Assembly (NCBI RefSeq): GCF_030936135.1
Contig: NC_082602.1
Coordinates: forward strand, 27,717,965-27,781,964
Direction of reading: 5' to 3'
Length of the DNA: 64,000 bases
Source of the DNA: Gavia stellata
Taxonomy: Eukaryota > Chordata > Aves > Gaviiformes > Gaviidae
The notes under the pieces were generated by a model that was not told the origin of the DNA, made no database searches, and saw nothing but the letters and a program-made list of their open reading frames with translations. The position numbers were made by a program, and so were the translations under genes. Within the stretch, counting starts at the first letter, position 1; the number at the start of each line of letters is the position of its first letter. Positions 26,201 through 39,640 of the stretch are shown in pieces.

Positions 26201-29200
26201 CTTGCCAACACCAAGCTTGGTTTTTTCCAAGCCACATGCATGGCAGTGGGGTGCATCAGATCTTTTCCCTGTAAATGCTGAAAAAGCATCTCTGCCTTGA
26301 GGCAAATAGCACTGATATAAATAATGTACTAGATCAGCCAGAAAAACCTGCCTCTAGAAGAGGGATAATAATGAAAGACGGTGGGGGGAAAAGAAAAAGA
26401 GAAAGAGCTTCATTTACACACAGGAAGATGGCAATGGGCCAGCTCTCACAGCTTTGATCGGGGCTGGCTGGAGGAGCATGCCAGGGAACGCTGTGAGCTG
26501 AGATTTGCTAGAGCAGAGCAGCCGTTTGAACTGACTGGGATGGGAAGAAGGGGACAGACACCACCCAACACAGACGCAGGTCCAGAATAAATACGAAAAA
26601 GGAAAAAAAAAAGATCACATGGAGTATGTGAAGTAACAGGTACTCAGAGCTGTAGCAGGACATTGTGGCAGCCAGGACTCCTGCTCTGGCAGCTCCCTCT
26701 GCCATCAGCTCCAGTTCTTCCCTTCCCACCACTGCTACCCGCAGAGCCTCCTGTCACACACTCGCTGAGCGTCACTGCCAGATGTCTGGGTTTCACCCAG
26801 CAGTTCTGCTTTCAGCAAGTTTTTCAGGGGTTTTCGTACAAACATGAGAACTCTGCACATTGATGACTTGTAAAAGCCACCATTTCCCTTCAATGTGCCT
26901 GTCTATGCTGTCACCTCTGATCATCAGGAGGTTGTCCAGGCACTTCAAGGCCTTCGCTCTCTCTCTAACACCTGGAAGAGGGGGGGATCTAGTGCTTTCC
27001 CAGACTGGGAAAGGTACCTCTGGCAAATTCTCCTGCATAGCAACAAATGCAGCAGTATGTAAGTCAGCAAAGCTTGGACGTCTTGGTTCCCTTCTGCCAT
27101 CAGCCTCTGACTAGACCCCAACTGTACCAAGCAGTCACATAAAAGCAGTTTTATACTGAATGCCAAAAGAGAGAGGCTTTTAACACCGACCTTCTAAACT
27201 GAAGCCATTTCCAAATTAAACCTTCACAATATTGCTACTTTTGCTTTGCAAGTGCTGTCTGACCCTTGCTGCTGGGAACGTTTACTAAAATATGAGCCAC
27301 ACCACTTTCCTTCCGGCATTTCTGCTGTAAGGCTCAAGATCTCCTAGTGAGAGCCCATCAAGAAGCTTTTTCAAATCACATCAAATCTGGAAGAAAGAAT
27401 GACCCCCGGAGCACTTACCTGCTACACGACTTTGCAGGTGCTCATTAAACTTCACATTACTGTTATCACCGTGATGCAGAGAAGACTATATTCAGTCACC
27501 CACTGCTGAAGCACAGCCAGGAAGTCTGCAAAACACAAAGAGAACAGATGAGGAAGTTCAGGCAGAAGATGGGTACATAATGCAGTTAACTAAATTAGGG
27601 ACTGATTAAAAGAGAGATTAACTCACCCCCTTACCTAATAAAATGATCATAAAAGCTCAAGGGACCAGAAAGAATTAGCTTTGAAGTGATCAGGGATGAG
27701 TTAAAACGCTGCTTCTCCTGTGGGAAAGCGTGCAAATCACATGGCAGGTCCATCAGCATCGCAGGCATACTGGCAAGCGAGGACCTCCCTTCCCTGGCTC
27801 CATCCTCACCCACCAGCCCTCTCCTTTAAAATGGATTAGGGTCAAATTAGCAGCTGCGTAAATGCAAGGGCTGGGACAGTTCGGGATTGGTTTGTCTCAG
27901 AAAAGGCATCTATCTGCTGTAAGCAGCTTGCAAGGTAGAAATACTTGCTCGGGGAGCTGGGTTTAGTGAGCTAATGTGAGAAACAGAAAACGCAGGAGAA
28001 GAGGCAGGAAATAAGTTTAAGAGCATACAGGAAGATGTGAAACACAGAACCGCAAAAGATAAACTACCATATTTTAGGAGAGAGAAGTTAAGAAATTTTA
28101 GACGAAACAGGGAACAAAGCAAAGTCCTCCAAACAGAAGGAGGAGAGAGTGGGCTCGACAGGCTGGTTGCAGGCAGACAAAGGAGACGTTACCCAGCTGT
28201 GCACAAGTGGGCTGGGGAACAGGGATCCACCGCCCTTGTTACCAGCCAGGATCACCACTTCAAACCCTCCAACTGTCTTGATCCAAAGCCTAATGAAATA
28301 ATGAATAGCGTGGGCTGAGCTGGGCTTTGGAGCCGGGTCCTTTAAGGGCTCGGTATTAGGTTGACGCGTCCTTGCTCTCCTGAGCCCCTTCACCTTGGCA
28401 GCTGTTGGGGAGGCGATAGCTCAACAGTTCCTCCTCCCACATACCTGCTCTGACCAGACTGTGCGTACAGTTTCAGTTCTCTGTTTCCACTTTCAACTGC
28501 GAGGCCAAATCAGGCAAACGGGCTCTGCCCTGACCCCCCAGCGCCTTGCAGCCTGCAGGGCTGCTTATGCCCCTGCTCAACCAGCGCCACGACACTACCA
28601 GCAGCAGCACAGACTACTGAGCACAGGAACAAGACACCCCAATCCCAAAAGGACTGGATCTGCACTATAATATCCCACTGGATGCTTGTTAGCCTTCAGG
28701 GCCTGCAATGCCTGGTTTCATGGTGGCTCAGGGCCAGTTAGGTACAGCAGGCGCTTCTGCTTGGAGGAAAGGAGCTATCAAGTGCCATGTAGGAACTGCT
28801 GCTATGGGACTTACACGCTCTCACTTGCTAAAATAATTTTTAAATCTCAAATGAGAAAGTTTAAGTCAGGGTGTCCCTCTACTATATGTGTATAAATGTT
28901 GGAGAGACCTTGACTGAACCTTAGAGGATAGTCTAAGGTCACTACAAGAAGGTCTCTCAGCAGTGGATGCGTCTGCGCTGCATCCTCACACGCTAGCACA
29001 AGTCTCATCTCGCTCCCTCGGAGGCAGTCTGAGCAACACAGCACAGTGTTTGCTGTGGGTCAGCAAGAACCTCCTTCTCCACACCAGAAATCAAACCCAC
29101 CCCTGCTCCAGTGAAGCTCAGCAGCTAGTCTGGCCTTCAGGTCATGGCAGTAAAACCTATTTGTTTGGCTGAACCACTGGTCAAGTTTGGCTCAGCCAAC

Positions 29201-31859
29201 TTTGCATGGCCCATGTGTACATGGAAATCAAAACAAACCAAAAAAAGAGCCCTGTCACAGCTGCACCCCTGGGCCAGCTCTCCGTCCCTTGAGCTACTTG
29301 AAGCTTGGCTACCTGCCTCCCTTCCTATTGCCCATGCTGAGGGGTGAATGGGCAGAAGGTTTTGCTTACACAGCTGAGCCCACATCCCTGCAAAACCTGG
29401 AATTCTTGGTCAGGCACACGGTGATGCTGCCCAGTGTACACCCTGGCCACACTCCCTCCCTCCTTCCAGCCTGAAAACCAGAGTCTCTACCTCTCTCCAC
29501 CACCCAGCAATTACACGTGCTGATGGAAAGTATGCTGCCTGGCAGCAAACCTGATTTTTCCCCAGTATAAATGGATTATAATAACATTTGGGAGAGAAAG
29601 GCCTGGCCCACCCAACAGTCCATTTTAAAGCGGATCTGAGGGAACAAGCCAGGAGCTTTTTTTCAGCTCTGTTCTCCATTGCACCATTGCTATGGATTTC
29701 AAATTGCAATTCTGTGGAGCAGAGCATGCAGGACAGGACAGTGGGGAGACTCATGCAGACTCTTCGTGGAGTTCATATCCTTTATCAGTGCTCCCCAGAA
29801 CTGCTTCTTAATGTTCGCCTTGTTGACAGAGGCTGAGTTTAGGTTAAATTTTGCCAGGACAGTTATTTTAGAGGGGATGTATATGTGGCAGGAGAAAGCA
29901 ATACAACTAGAAAAATAAACCACTCCTGTTGCTCTGTACCCATTGTGCTCAGGGAACTGATTTAAGCTATCGGGGAAAAGAAAATTTAAAAAAAAAAGTA
30001 TGCCACAATACAATTCACTAAGTATCCTGATATTGCACTATCTGCATCAATTTATTTGCAAGCAAGCTCCAAGATACTGAAACAACAGCCAGCAGGTAGA
30101 CAGTTGCAAAAGCCAGCCTAAAATTGTCCTTATGAAAAATCATACTGTTTTTCCTTAAAAACAAACTCAGAAATTAGTTAGATCAGTTCATAGAAGACCG
30201 TGTCAGGTTTCTGTGGGTCAGATTCCCTCCCCCTGTTACTCATTGCCATGTAAGGAGGATCACAATCACTGGCATCCCTCTGAGATCACCGTGCAGCAGA
30301 GGCACATGGGAGCCCTTATTGCCATGGAGAGAACCAACAAAAAACAAAAGGGGATCAGGACATGCAGCTTTGGTGGCCCTAGTCATCAGATGGCCTGAAA
30401 CAATCACTCACCAAAAGCAAAGTCCCCCAGTCCCTGACCAGGGCTATTTAGTCTGACTTGGGCAGGGGGGGGGAAGGTGAAAAAAGGCTGTTCTTAGTAT
30501 ATTGTAATGCTCCAAGCAACAGAAAGAGGAAGACAGTTAGGTGGGGAGGGGCCACCACCTTAGCTCTTGATAAACAGGTACAACGCCTTTGGTGCACACA
30601 GGTCGCTTCTCCCTTGTGGATGCCACTGGTGCAAACACAGATTGTTGCATTCTGCACACCCAAGTCATGCAAAAAAAAAAAAAGTGTCATCTACCAGCTG
30701 GGAGCCAAGCAGCCCTCAGGGCTGATCCCAGTACTGACATTGGCTCTCTGACCTTTGGCAAATCAATTCATCTCTCTCCACATCTGTGGCAATCACATTT
30801 AATATGTCCATTTCCCGTGTGGTAGCAGCGTGAAGCATCTGTTGTGCTGAAAACAAGATTGAAGAGAAGGCTTTAAATTTCCGTTCCTAATTTCCATGCT
30901 CTGCTTTTCCTCAAGGACCGAAGAAACCCGTTTCAAGTATATTAAGTAAAACTGGGACCAGTAGGTTTTAAAAAGCAGATACCTATAAAGGCAGAAAGCA
31001 TCACTTTAGTCAGAGCTGCAGAAGAGCATTATCATCATCACCAAACTCAAAAACCTCACAAACCAAACCATGCTGCACTACAGTTGCTCTCCTCTCCAAG
31101 TGCTGCTTGCCTGGCAGCTCACGCCAAACACTCATGCCTGAAGGAGGTGCGCTGGCTATGGTTTAGGCCTATAGCACTCACTAAAAACATGTTAATAGTA
31201 ATATTTGCTTAGAGACACTGCTGGAGCTCACCTTGCCTAACCACATAACAGACACCAATAGCAACATGTTCTGTTTTCCTGAAGGATTTTAATACGGCAG
31301 TTCCCAAGAGAAGTGCTTCAGTGGGAGATTACCAAGTTGAAGATGCAAAGGCCACTAAGGCTCTGGTTGTGCATCAGTTTTACAGCCCATGACTTCCAGT
31401 ATTCCAGTCCTGACTCACTTCGATTTGAGCTACAAATACCTACTGGCCATCTGCAAAAAGACGGCCACATGCAGGAACAGCAGCTCTACTAAAAACATTG
31501 CTCCTTCTCTCTGTGCTCATTAGAGAGATACGCTGTATCTCAGAAGAAAGGCAAAAAAGTTTTGTAACAAGCTAAGACCAAGCCACGTAATACTGAACAC
31601 GTAACAAAGCGCAATGATGCATTTTGGACTGTACGTGCCTGTGATCACCACTGGCGTTAAGGACCCCATGTGCTGTCGGCACCAGCAAAAAGAGGTGGCT
31701 GTGGGGTCTCTATTCAGCATGACCCGATGCCGCAGAGGTTCCCCATGCACCCCACCGAAGGGGGCTGCAGCCAGTCCTCCTGCAGCTCACGGGGCCCCTG
31801 AAAGCAGGCTGCCTTCTGCTCCTGCCCTTGGCTCCTGCTTGGGCTGCTGGGAGAGGAAA

Positions 31860-32470
31860 GCCGGAAGATCTGTCGAAACTTTAGGGAGCACAGTAATCGG
31901 CCTCAGGGGCCTGATCCGGCCCGATGCCCGAACACCCACCAAGACGAGCCACAAAATGCCCAAGTTACTCCGTACAGAGAAGCCGGGGAAAGTCACACCG
32001 ACGCGACCTGTTGCAGGCAGACACCGGCGTCCCCCGCGCCTAGTCCTGCCGCTTGGCTCTCCTAAACCGCCGCGGCAAACGCGGGCAAAGCCCTTCCCAC
32101 AGCGGCAGCGCGGGGAAGCGGCACAAATCCCCCCCCGCCCCGCGTGCTCAGGGTCCCCGCAGCCCCGGACAAGACTTACCGGGCCGGGGCTCCGCCGGGG
32201 CCGCCGCTCCCCACGGGAGGTCCGCGCAGACCGGTGGGTGTCGGCGGCCGCTCCCCGGGGCGGCGGGGCGTCCCGCAGCGCGGCGGCTCCGCTCGGCGAG
32301 GTGCAGGCGAGTCCGCCCAGCCTGGCCGGAGCGGGTTTCCTTTTCTCTCTGGTGTTTTTTTTTTTGTTTCTCTCCTCCTTCAAACCACCCCCGCCAGCCC
32401 CAGGAGCCGAGCCATCCTCCGGCAGGCTGCAAGTTCGCTGTCTGAGCTCCCTCCCGGCTCCCCCATTAGC
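31860..32470. promoter_or_regulatory. ITPRIP: CpG island, probable ITPRIP promoter
   Basis: CpG density and GC content rise sharply here, most strongly at about 32020-32320, compared with the AT-richer flanks. No TATA box is evident, as is usual for CpG-island promoters. A strong minus-strand splice donor lies inside it at 32179, so a transcript starting between about 32200 and 32470 would join the ITPRIP coding exon. Long open frames across the island on both strands (292 and 198 codons) are composed of Arg, Pro, Ala and Gly and reflect base composition. Confidence 0.65.
32180..32470 (-). other. ITPRIP: inferred ITPRIP noncoding exon 1
   Basis: The 3' edge is set by a full consensus donor on the minus strand, exon G at 32180 followed by GTAAGT (32179-32174). 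It sits in the CpG island at the distance expected for the ITPRIP 5' exon. The 5' edge is unknown; 32470 is only the upper edge of the GC-rich zone. The exon would be wholly 5' UTR. Confidence 0.5.
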
Positions 32471-35400
32471 TTCCCAGATGGTTTTGTACTAAGGGCACGG
32501 GGGACGGAGAGGAAATGCGCTCATTCTGCTTCTCGGATGTATTCTGACCTCCTGGTGGTCGTGCCTGAGAGTCAGGAAAGCAGCTGAAACGCATAACCTC
32601 GCTTGTGATTCTTATCAAAGCAAAGGAGCAGATCCCAGGGATGCTGAACCACTTTCCTGCTCTCAAAGCTGGTACAAGTAGAAGCTCGTGAATCTGCCCG
32701 ACATCCCTTCGAGATGCAGAAGTGTCACTAGTTTCCTTGTAGGGGTGAGGGAGCTGAGGCACAGCAGGGTTAACTTAAGCAATGATAAAGGCCACTGTAA
32801 GGGATTTAAAAAGTGTTTTCAAACACTGCCCTCATTCTACAGTTACAAGGCATCTTCTTACAGATCTAGCAGACAAATAAGTTTGCTCAACAACCATCAG
32901 GTCCACAAAGAAGCTTGAGGGCACCAGGTTTGAGCAACAGCATAGTAACATCTATCTGATTTAAGGGGAACTATAGATCCCTTTATTGCACCCTCCCTCT
33001 TTCCACAGCATTGCAACAACTGTCTTATATTACCACTGGTATGGCACGTTGTATGTGCTCCACCACTGCTGCTTTGATATTTTTAAGCTCAGGTGGTGGA
33101 CATGTGCTGTGGCGGGAGACAATCTGCGTGTTACGTTGCACTAAGACTTTGCAATATCAAAAGGGCACCAGGCAAATGTGTTGGCACAGCTTGGCGTTGA
33201 AGCCATCTACTTTGTGAGTGATAACTGGGACTGTTAAGTCAGCCTGTCTTTGAATTTCCTGAAGTGCTTACTGAATTAAGTAACAGTTTTAATGTTATTC
33301 GAAGGGCTTGTGTTCGTAAATGTGTGTGTATGGGTATCGTTTCCTTAGTGTCTGAATCAAGTTTATTCAGGTTTATTGGCAACCTGGGTGTTGTTAGCAC
33401 ATTCCTTTCTCATTATGCCATAATCTATGAAAATCATCTCTAGCAAGAGCAGTAGTGGAATCTCCCTGCTTCTGCGCTGCAGGACTCAGCCTGTCTTGGT
33501 GCACTGTTTATTTCCCCTGGGAACTTCACAGCAGCAGCAGGAGAGAGAACAGCTCCTTCTCCAACATCGCAAGTATTCATCATCTAAGCCAAAGGAAAAT
33601 GTCTATTAAATATCACCTGCATAAAGCCTGACAAGGTAGTAATTACTGATTGTAGCCATGTATATATATACATGCACACACATTGGACAATACAAATCAC
33701 TATAGGTTACATTGACTAATTTACATTCAACTGCAAAATTTCCCTGGGATACAGGGAAAAGATCTGAACATTTTTCAAAGGAAGGCTCACATCCCAAGAG
33801 ATTATATTACATACCCACCATCCCATTCAGGATCCACTTTCTGTGCCACCAAAGATGGTATAAAATTATGATAACAGTACAACGCATGTAAATGGAAAAG
33901 TCAAACCAAGACACATTAATTTGATTTGTATTAAGTTTTTTGATGCAGTTCAGCAGTTTGAAAGAGGATGGAAAGCTAGAAGCACATAACCTGACAACTC
34001 CAGTACATTATTCATTGTTTGAATATTGCTGCATTGCAGAAGGCTTAAGATCATTATCTTGCTAAAGGTAGTAATTTATTTGATAATAAGCCAAGCTCCG
34101 CTAACCTTACTCAGATGTTGGGCAGGACCTGAAGCTGTGAGCAGTGGAGTAACAGTACGATAGTTTGTAGCACACTGGGATGTAGTCTGTGGCTCTGTCA
34201 CATGGCTGCTACTGCAGCAGAAATTAGATATAGTAATATTATTTCTAAAATGGACTCTAAGATCCCATCAGCAAGAGCAGCACAAGAGCAAGATTTGGGC
34301 TGAGAGTTAGATTCTAGGTAACTTTCTCAGATACTTTCAGACATGTTATAAGATCGAGGAATTATTTTATTCTTTCCACTAGTATTTCTAATCCATTACA
34401 AAACTAGCAATATTTCCTTAAACTATTACAAGCAGTAAATAAAAAAAAAACATCTTGCAAGGTCTACAAAGAGAGAAGAGGGTTATGGTAGAAAGGCCAT
34501 GGGTAGGTAGCAGTGAAACAGGTTTTAGTACAGCTTCCAGCTGTCACCTTCGCAAGGGACACAGGACACGGCTGCCAACCTGGAGCACACAGAGAGATCA
34601 TGTTAACACAGAGAAAGCAGGAGTGATAGTCTTGCTCAAGGTAGGCTTTGCTGGGGCCCTACCTTTTATACTGCAAGTGGCTGTGTAAGCGTAAAGGAGG
34701 CTGCAGCAGGACGGTATTTTAATAGGCATAGCACAGTGTGACCCAGGAGCATGAGCAGCCCAAGGGGAGAAGGGGGCAGGGAACTCCCTTCCATAAATAA
34801 TTCACACCTCCTAGCTACCACGCAAGGAAATGTGCAGGGGGACAGGGACACCTCCTCGCAGCTCACCATGTGGTGTCCTCATCTAACCACTTACACCTGA
34901 CCTTATAAACATCTTAAATCTCTGTGATTTCTATAGCCTTCCCTGGGTACCAAGATTTTTTTAAATAGCTTCTTCCTCCCAGAGGACTCAAGTGTCAAGT
35001 AGATGCCAGACAAATTTTCAGCTAGGGGAAGATTTGGTGGTTGAGAATTAAAAGGCTGAAGAATAAAATATGAAGGAGGGGAACAGGAATCAGAGATTAG
35101 GACCTGGATTCTGCTGCTGGAACAGAAAGGCTGTTAGAAAGCACAGGGGGAAGTTGTTGCTAATGAACACATGATGACTCCAGACATATTTGAAACTCAT
35201 TTTTAAATACACCCAAATGTCTTGATTGGGAAGACAGCCATGGATCAGAACAGGTAAGCAGGTAATGGAAAGTATGTATTGAAGAAACCTGAGTGCTGTG
35301 CAGGACCAAGCGTGTTAATGTTACGTTGAAGGCTTTCCTTCATAGCCTCTCTAGGGAGTAATGATGCTGGGCAGCCAGGATGGGAGGGGGTCACTTCAAC

Positions 35401-38400
35401 CAGCCTGTTCCTCCAAATACATAGGAGGAAGAGTCCCCCCCCCATCACTCTCCAAAGCTATAGGTCAGACTGGTACCATAAACCATAATACTGGTGGTGG
35501 TAAGAGCCTGCAGTGGGCAGCGATGGTGATGAGGATCCACAGAGCATTGTTTTCCTCCAGCAGTCTTGGAGAATCCCCATATTTGGTCGGAGAAGGGGAG
35601 AAGAGAGGAATTTTCTAACAAGTGTGGCAGGCCATTGTAATCCTAGTTGCAGAACTGGGAGGAAATACTGGGGCAGGAAACAGTTCTGCAGTTTCAGACT
35701 GTGCTGGGGAATGGCAAGTTTGGCTTAGTTCCAGGATTATTGACTCAATTTTTAGTTGCTTTCCATAATTGTACTCTATTTTATTTTTTATGTAAAGCAT
35801 GTAATTGTACGTTATACACAGACCACTTGTCAGCTTTAGTTTCTGTCTCAGAACTAACCGAGCTTTTTATTTGGGTGTTTCTATTAATCAAAACATTTCC
35901 ATGATTTAACTTCTTATGAAAATGGTAATGAGATATGGTATGTTTCTTCCTCTTGAGATCACTGGCTCAACTCTAGTGCCAAACATGATCAAAGGTTACT
36001 GCTATTTGAGATTTGTTGCGTGATCTTTATGAACAAAGTAGAAAGCCTCAATCCAATTTAAACTGAACAACTGTTCATATTATAAAACTATCATTTATTT
36101 TGAAAATAACAGGAGTAGAGGACATTCAGAAAGAATATAGTAAAAATATCAGTTGGATAATTAAGTAATCAAGGACCGCATAGCATTTCCTTGTCACTGG
36201 AGAAAAAGAAGTATTTTTAGTAAGCTCTTTTCCTTTTAATACTGCAAAACTGATGTAATTCTGAGAAGGCAAACTGGCTTCTGGGGTATGTCCTAGAATG
36301 TCAGCCCACTGACAGCATCCGTACCATCACTCATGTTGGAGGCCATGAGGCTGTGTTGGATTTCCATATTGCTGAGGAATTTACAAGACTTGCAGCTATA
36401 TAAGTAATATTTATGCAACATATTTGTAATATATATAAAGTAATATTTTAATGTTAGCAAATTGTTGGCCAAATCTTGCTTTCCTTGGGGGTAATCTCCC
36501 GTTGATTATATTATCTGAGTAAATTGAACAAAATTGTATGCAAATACAGGACCTCATCCATGAACACATGTTCACCCAACCACTATGTCTCCATGCATTA
36601 ATTAATATTTGTAACACGTTTCTAAACCAGAAAATCTTGTCAGGGCTGAGAAGAGCTGTTGTTTAAGGGGGCAGTTGACCAAGCCACTGTGGCGGTGGAG
36701 TGCCACCTAGTGATACCCTTCCTTACAACAGCATGGTGTGAAAGGAAACACATTTCACCCACCTCCCCCCAGGCTTTCCTTTATCAATTCTTATCGTCAC
36801 CTTCCAGCGTCCACAAGGTTCATTTTACACTTCCCAGAAAACATGTACTGTCATGGCCCCTGCCCCAAATTGCTTACATTCTCCTGGGTGATGTTCTGAT
36901 GAGATTTTACTGTATTTATTTATATCTCTGCAGTAGCCCATAAATCCTTACACTCAGGAAGCGATGGCTTATCATTTTCATGCCACTACAGTTTAAAACG
37001 TGCATTAAATTAACTGCCTGAGGGTTGTGACCTCAAATAAATCAGTGAGCAAATATTTCTTCTCTAGTAACTCTTTCTGCACGCACACAAACACATCCCA
37101 CTGATGTGAATATCTCTCTTACGCAACAGGTGATTCTGCCTGTTTACCATAAAGTACAGATGTCTCTTGAACAAAGTCAGATATTCAGGGAAATAAATAA
37201 CAATCTTTTCAATGAACTGAAACTTCCTGGGTCCAGCTTGTCCCTGCTGTTAATGTTGATTTATTTCTTTTCATTTAAGGTGATTTATTAATTATTTTCT
37301 TATTCTGGGGCTGTCTGATTTTTTTGCTCTTACTAGCAGAAAGGTTTTCCCAGAGCTGGGAACATAGGCTCAGCTTAAAAGGGAGAGTTAAAAGGTGATG
37401 CCACTTCAAGAGCAAGTTCTTGTCTAGAGTTTCACTCTGTGACATGAGCACATCATTTATAGCCGGGACTGTCACAACACTATTGCAGGATGGCAAATGT
37501 GGTTATTTCCACTTTACCAATGAATATATAGCACAGAGAATTTTAAGTGGCTGGTCCCAACCTACAGGAAATTCTTGCTAAGGTCAGAAACCCAGATGTC
37601 CTCTTGAGTGTCAGTCCAGCTCCTTGGTCATGAACCTGTCGAGGCATTCTGTAGATTTGTTGCAGAATTAATTCAAAGTAAGTATTTGAACCCTGTCACA
37701 GATTTGTGTTCTGTTTGCACTTAAAACTATGCGCTATGAGTTGTGGTGTTAAGGCTTGGTGGCTGGCTTATCAAAAATGGGCTTTGGGATGAGTTATCAC
37801 GGACTCCTAACACAGTCACTCTACTATGTCTGCAGTGCAGTTAGAGGTGCGGCTACTATGACAGTGAACTCGTTGAATTTGAATGAATTTAGCTCAAATG
37901 GCACTTGTCATGAAGACCAGCCTGTACACTCACCCTTAGATGGTCTCACAGGACACAAATCACCAGGAGTTTGAAAAACAGAAGCTCATGGGAATGCCTT
38001 AATAAATGGGTATAATTTTTGGGCACATTTATGCTGTTACCTGCAAGTGCAAACATGAACGTAAAGCACAAAGGTAACTACCTCCCTTCATAAGTTTCCA
38101 CTCCTGTTTTGTTGTTAAAGCCATAAGAAAGAGTGTAATAAATATCAAAGTTGTATATTTAAGACATAATTTTAAAGGTTTTTTTGTTATAGCATATAAT
38201 ATTTTTATTTAATTCTGAGCATATCTTCTTCCTCCAGCAGTATTTTGCTAGCAAAATTAAAACAATATCTTTTGGTATTTCTTTACATGTGCAGCTGTTT
38301 TAGTTTTAAAGGCCTAAAAGTTTGGTCGTCTTGAGAATCTGAAATCCTAGAATCAGGGAATTTTTCATGATGTCTTCCTGGTAATTTTATTAAGTAAGAA

Positions 38401-39089
38401 ACATCAGTACACAAGAAAATGAGGAAAAGAGTGCAAAACTTAGAAAAGGAACTTTTATTTTTTTTTTTATTAGAAGTGTGCTTTGAAATGATTGAAACTA
38501 TGTTTCAGCATGTAGGACATTTTTTATAAATTAAGTCATACATACAGGGAATACGTTATAAAATGTGTATTATTCTCTAGTTCTACTTGTAAAACAAGAC
38601 CATTTGAAATCATCCATTTGAAATTGCCTATTTTGCTGTGTAATCAATAAAATGAAGCGCTACAATTCAGGCTTCATTAAAGCAGGAAGAGAAAAAAAGT
38701 TTTCCATCATCATTATTAGTTTCAAGTGGTACTTTAAGGTCATAACCGACATCCATTCTGCTAGGGAGTGTACACATTGCACAATACACTCCCTGCCCTA
38801 AAAAGCTATCAGATGAAACATAGAGACCCCATAGAGATAAAAACAACTATTTCAAGGGTTGGCTGGGAGCGAAGCGAACAGCAGCAGCTGGTACTGGAGC
38901 ACAGCTCTCCAAGCGCAGAGCCGCGGTCCTTGTTCTACGCCATGATTTGTACACGTACATGTACCATTCACACGCACAGACAAGCTAGTGTGAATAGCCA
39001 GGTGCAATGAAATGACAGAAGGCAGGCTCCAAGTGTAATTCGTGCCCCAAAACCGCACAAATCCCCTTTTACCACCTTCCACAGGACCG
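32471..39089. other. intergenic region between ITPRIP and CFAP58
   Basis: The stretch is AT-rich, with no recognisable exon, RNA gene or transposable element. It contains short simple sequence such as a TA-rich run at about 33660-33670 and an A-run near 34440-34450. All open frames are short and featureless. It separates two divergently transcribed genes by about 7 kb, so enhancers are likely but cannot be identified by eye. Confidence 0.6.
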
Positions 39090-39640
39090 ACCCCGCCTCC
39101 CTCCGTGCCTTGAGGGGACGTTTGACTCTTCCTGCTGAGCTGCTGCACCTCGCTGACCCCGCTGCCCTGCTCAGGGAGCAGCTCCCGGCCTTTCCTGTCA
39201 CAGGGGAAATAGTCCTCAAAGTCGTTGATTAAAATCCCTGACGGCTGAATTTCAACAGCAAGATGGACAGCTTTGGAAGAAGACCCCGAGGCCGAAGGGA
39301 CGGGGGGGTGACCAGGGTCTTGTGCAGGTCCGCGACGGGCTTCTCCGAGTTGCCTCTGGGCCGCGGGCCTACACAGCGCTGCGGAGCACACGGAGGCCCC
39401 GGGCGGCGATTCCGACTTCCGCGCCTCACGGGCCGCCACCGCGGGCACAATGGCCCCTCCCGCGGCCCCAACGGCCCGCCCCGCCCCGCCCCGCCCGCCG
39501 CCGTTGCTACGAGACGGCGCGGCGGCCTCTGCACCGCCGCGGCCTGGGGCCGCCACAGCAGCGGCACCGGCACCGGCACCGACTCCCGCCCTGGCCCCGC
39601 CCGCCCCCAGCCCGCCGGCAGCATGGCTGAGGTGAGCCCT
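39090..39640. promoter_or_regulatory. CFAP58: CpG island promoter of CFAP58
   Basis: A very GC-rich block ends just past the CFAP58 start codon. It includes stacked GC boxes (ccgccccgccccgcccgcc, about 39479-39497), a cggcac repeat near 39565, and no TATA box. At 39503-39515, 108-120 bases before the ATG, gttgctacgagac resembles an RFX X-box with one mismatch to the loose consensus RYYNYYN(1-3)RRNRAC. RFX factors are established regulators of ciliary genes, so the site is plausible, but it is an imperfect match. Confidence 0.65.
39623..39631 (+). CDS. CFAP58: CFAP58 exon 1 coding part (Met-Ala-Glu)
   Basis: ATG GCT GAG is followed directly by the donor GTGAGC. Only nine coding bases precede the first intron. 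The encoded MAE joined to EKSGK of exon 2 matches the start of human CFAP58 (MAEEKGGK), which supports this unusually short coding start. The frame is also open upstream to 39263 without a stop, but that reflects the GC-rich promoter. Confidence 0.85.

Larger units (their letters stand above)
12952..32179 (-). other. ITPRIP: inferred ITPRIP intron 1 (19.2 kb)
   Basis: The intron is bounded by the acceptor at 12953-12952 and the best donor in the upstream CpG island (G|GTAAGT, GT at 32179-32178). Human ITPRIP likewise has a long intron before its coding exon, and the gene spans about 27 kb. Inside I see no coding exon I can name. The longest open frames (208 codons at 17876-18502 plus; 194 at 21273-20689 minus) have no recognisable domain. 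The intron contains a perfect 30-bp palindrome (23218-23247), a T/GTTT-rich tract (22465-22517) and an A-run near 30670. Additional noncoding exons within it cannot be excluded. Confidence 0.6.

Noticed and set aside
31614-32492. 292-codon plus-strand open frame, and a 198-codon minus-strand frame at 31787-32383
   Set aside because: Both lie across the ITPRIP CpG island, are dominated by Arg/Pro/Ala/Gly, and overlap each other. This is expected from GC-rich sequence with few stop codons, and no domain is recognisable.
38852-39556. 234-codon minus-strand open frame beside the CFAP58 start
   Set aside because: It is Gly/Ala/Arg-rich over the CpG island and runs into unrelated sequence. No family resemblance was found, though a divergent noncoding transcript from this island remains possible.
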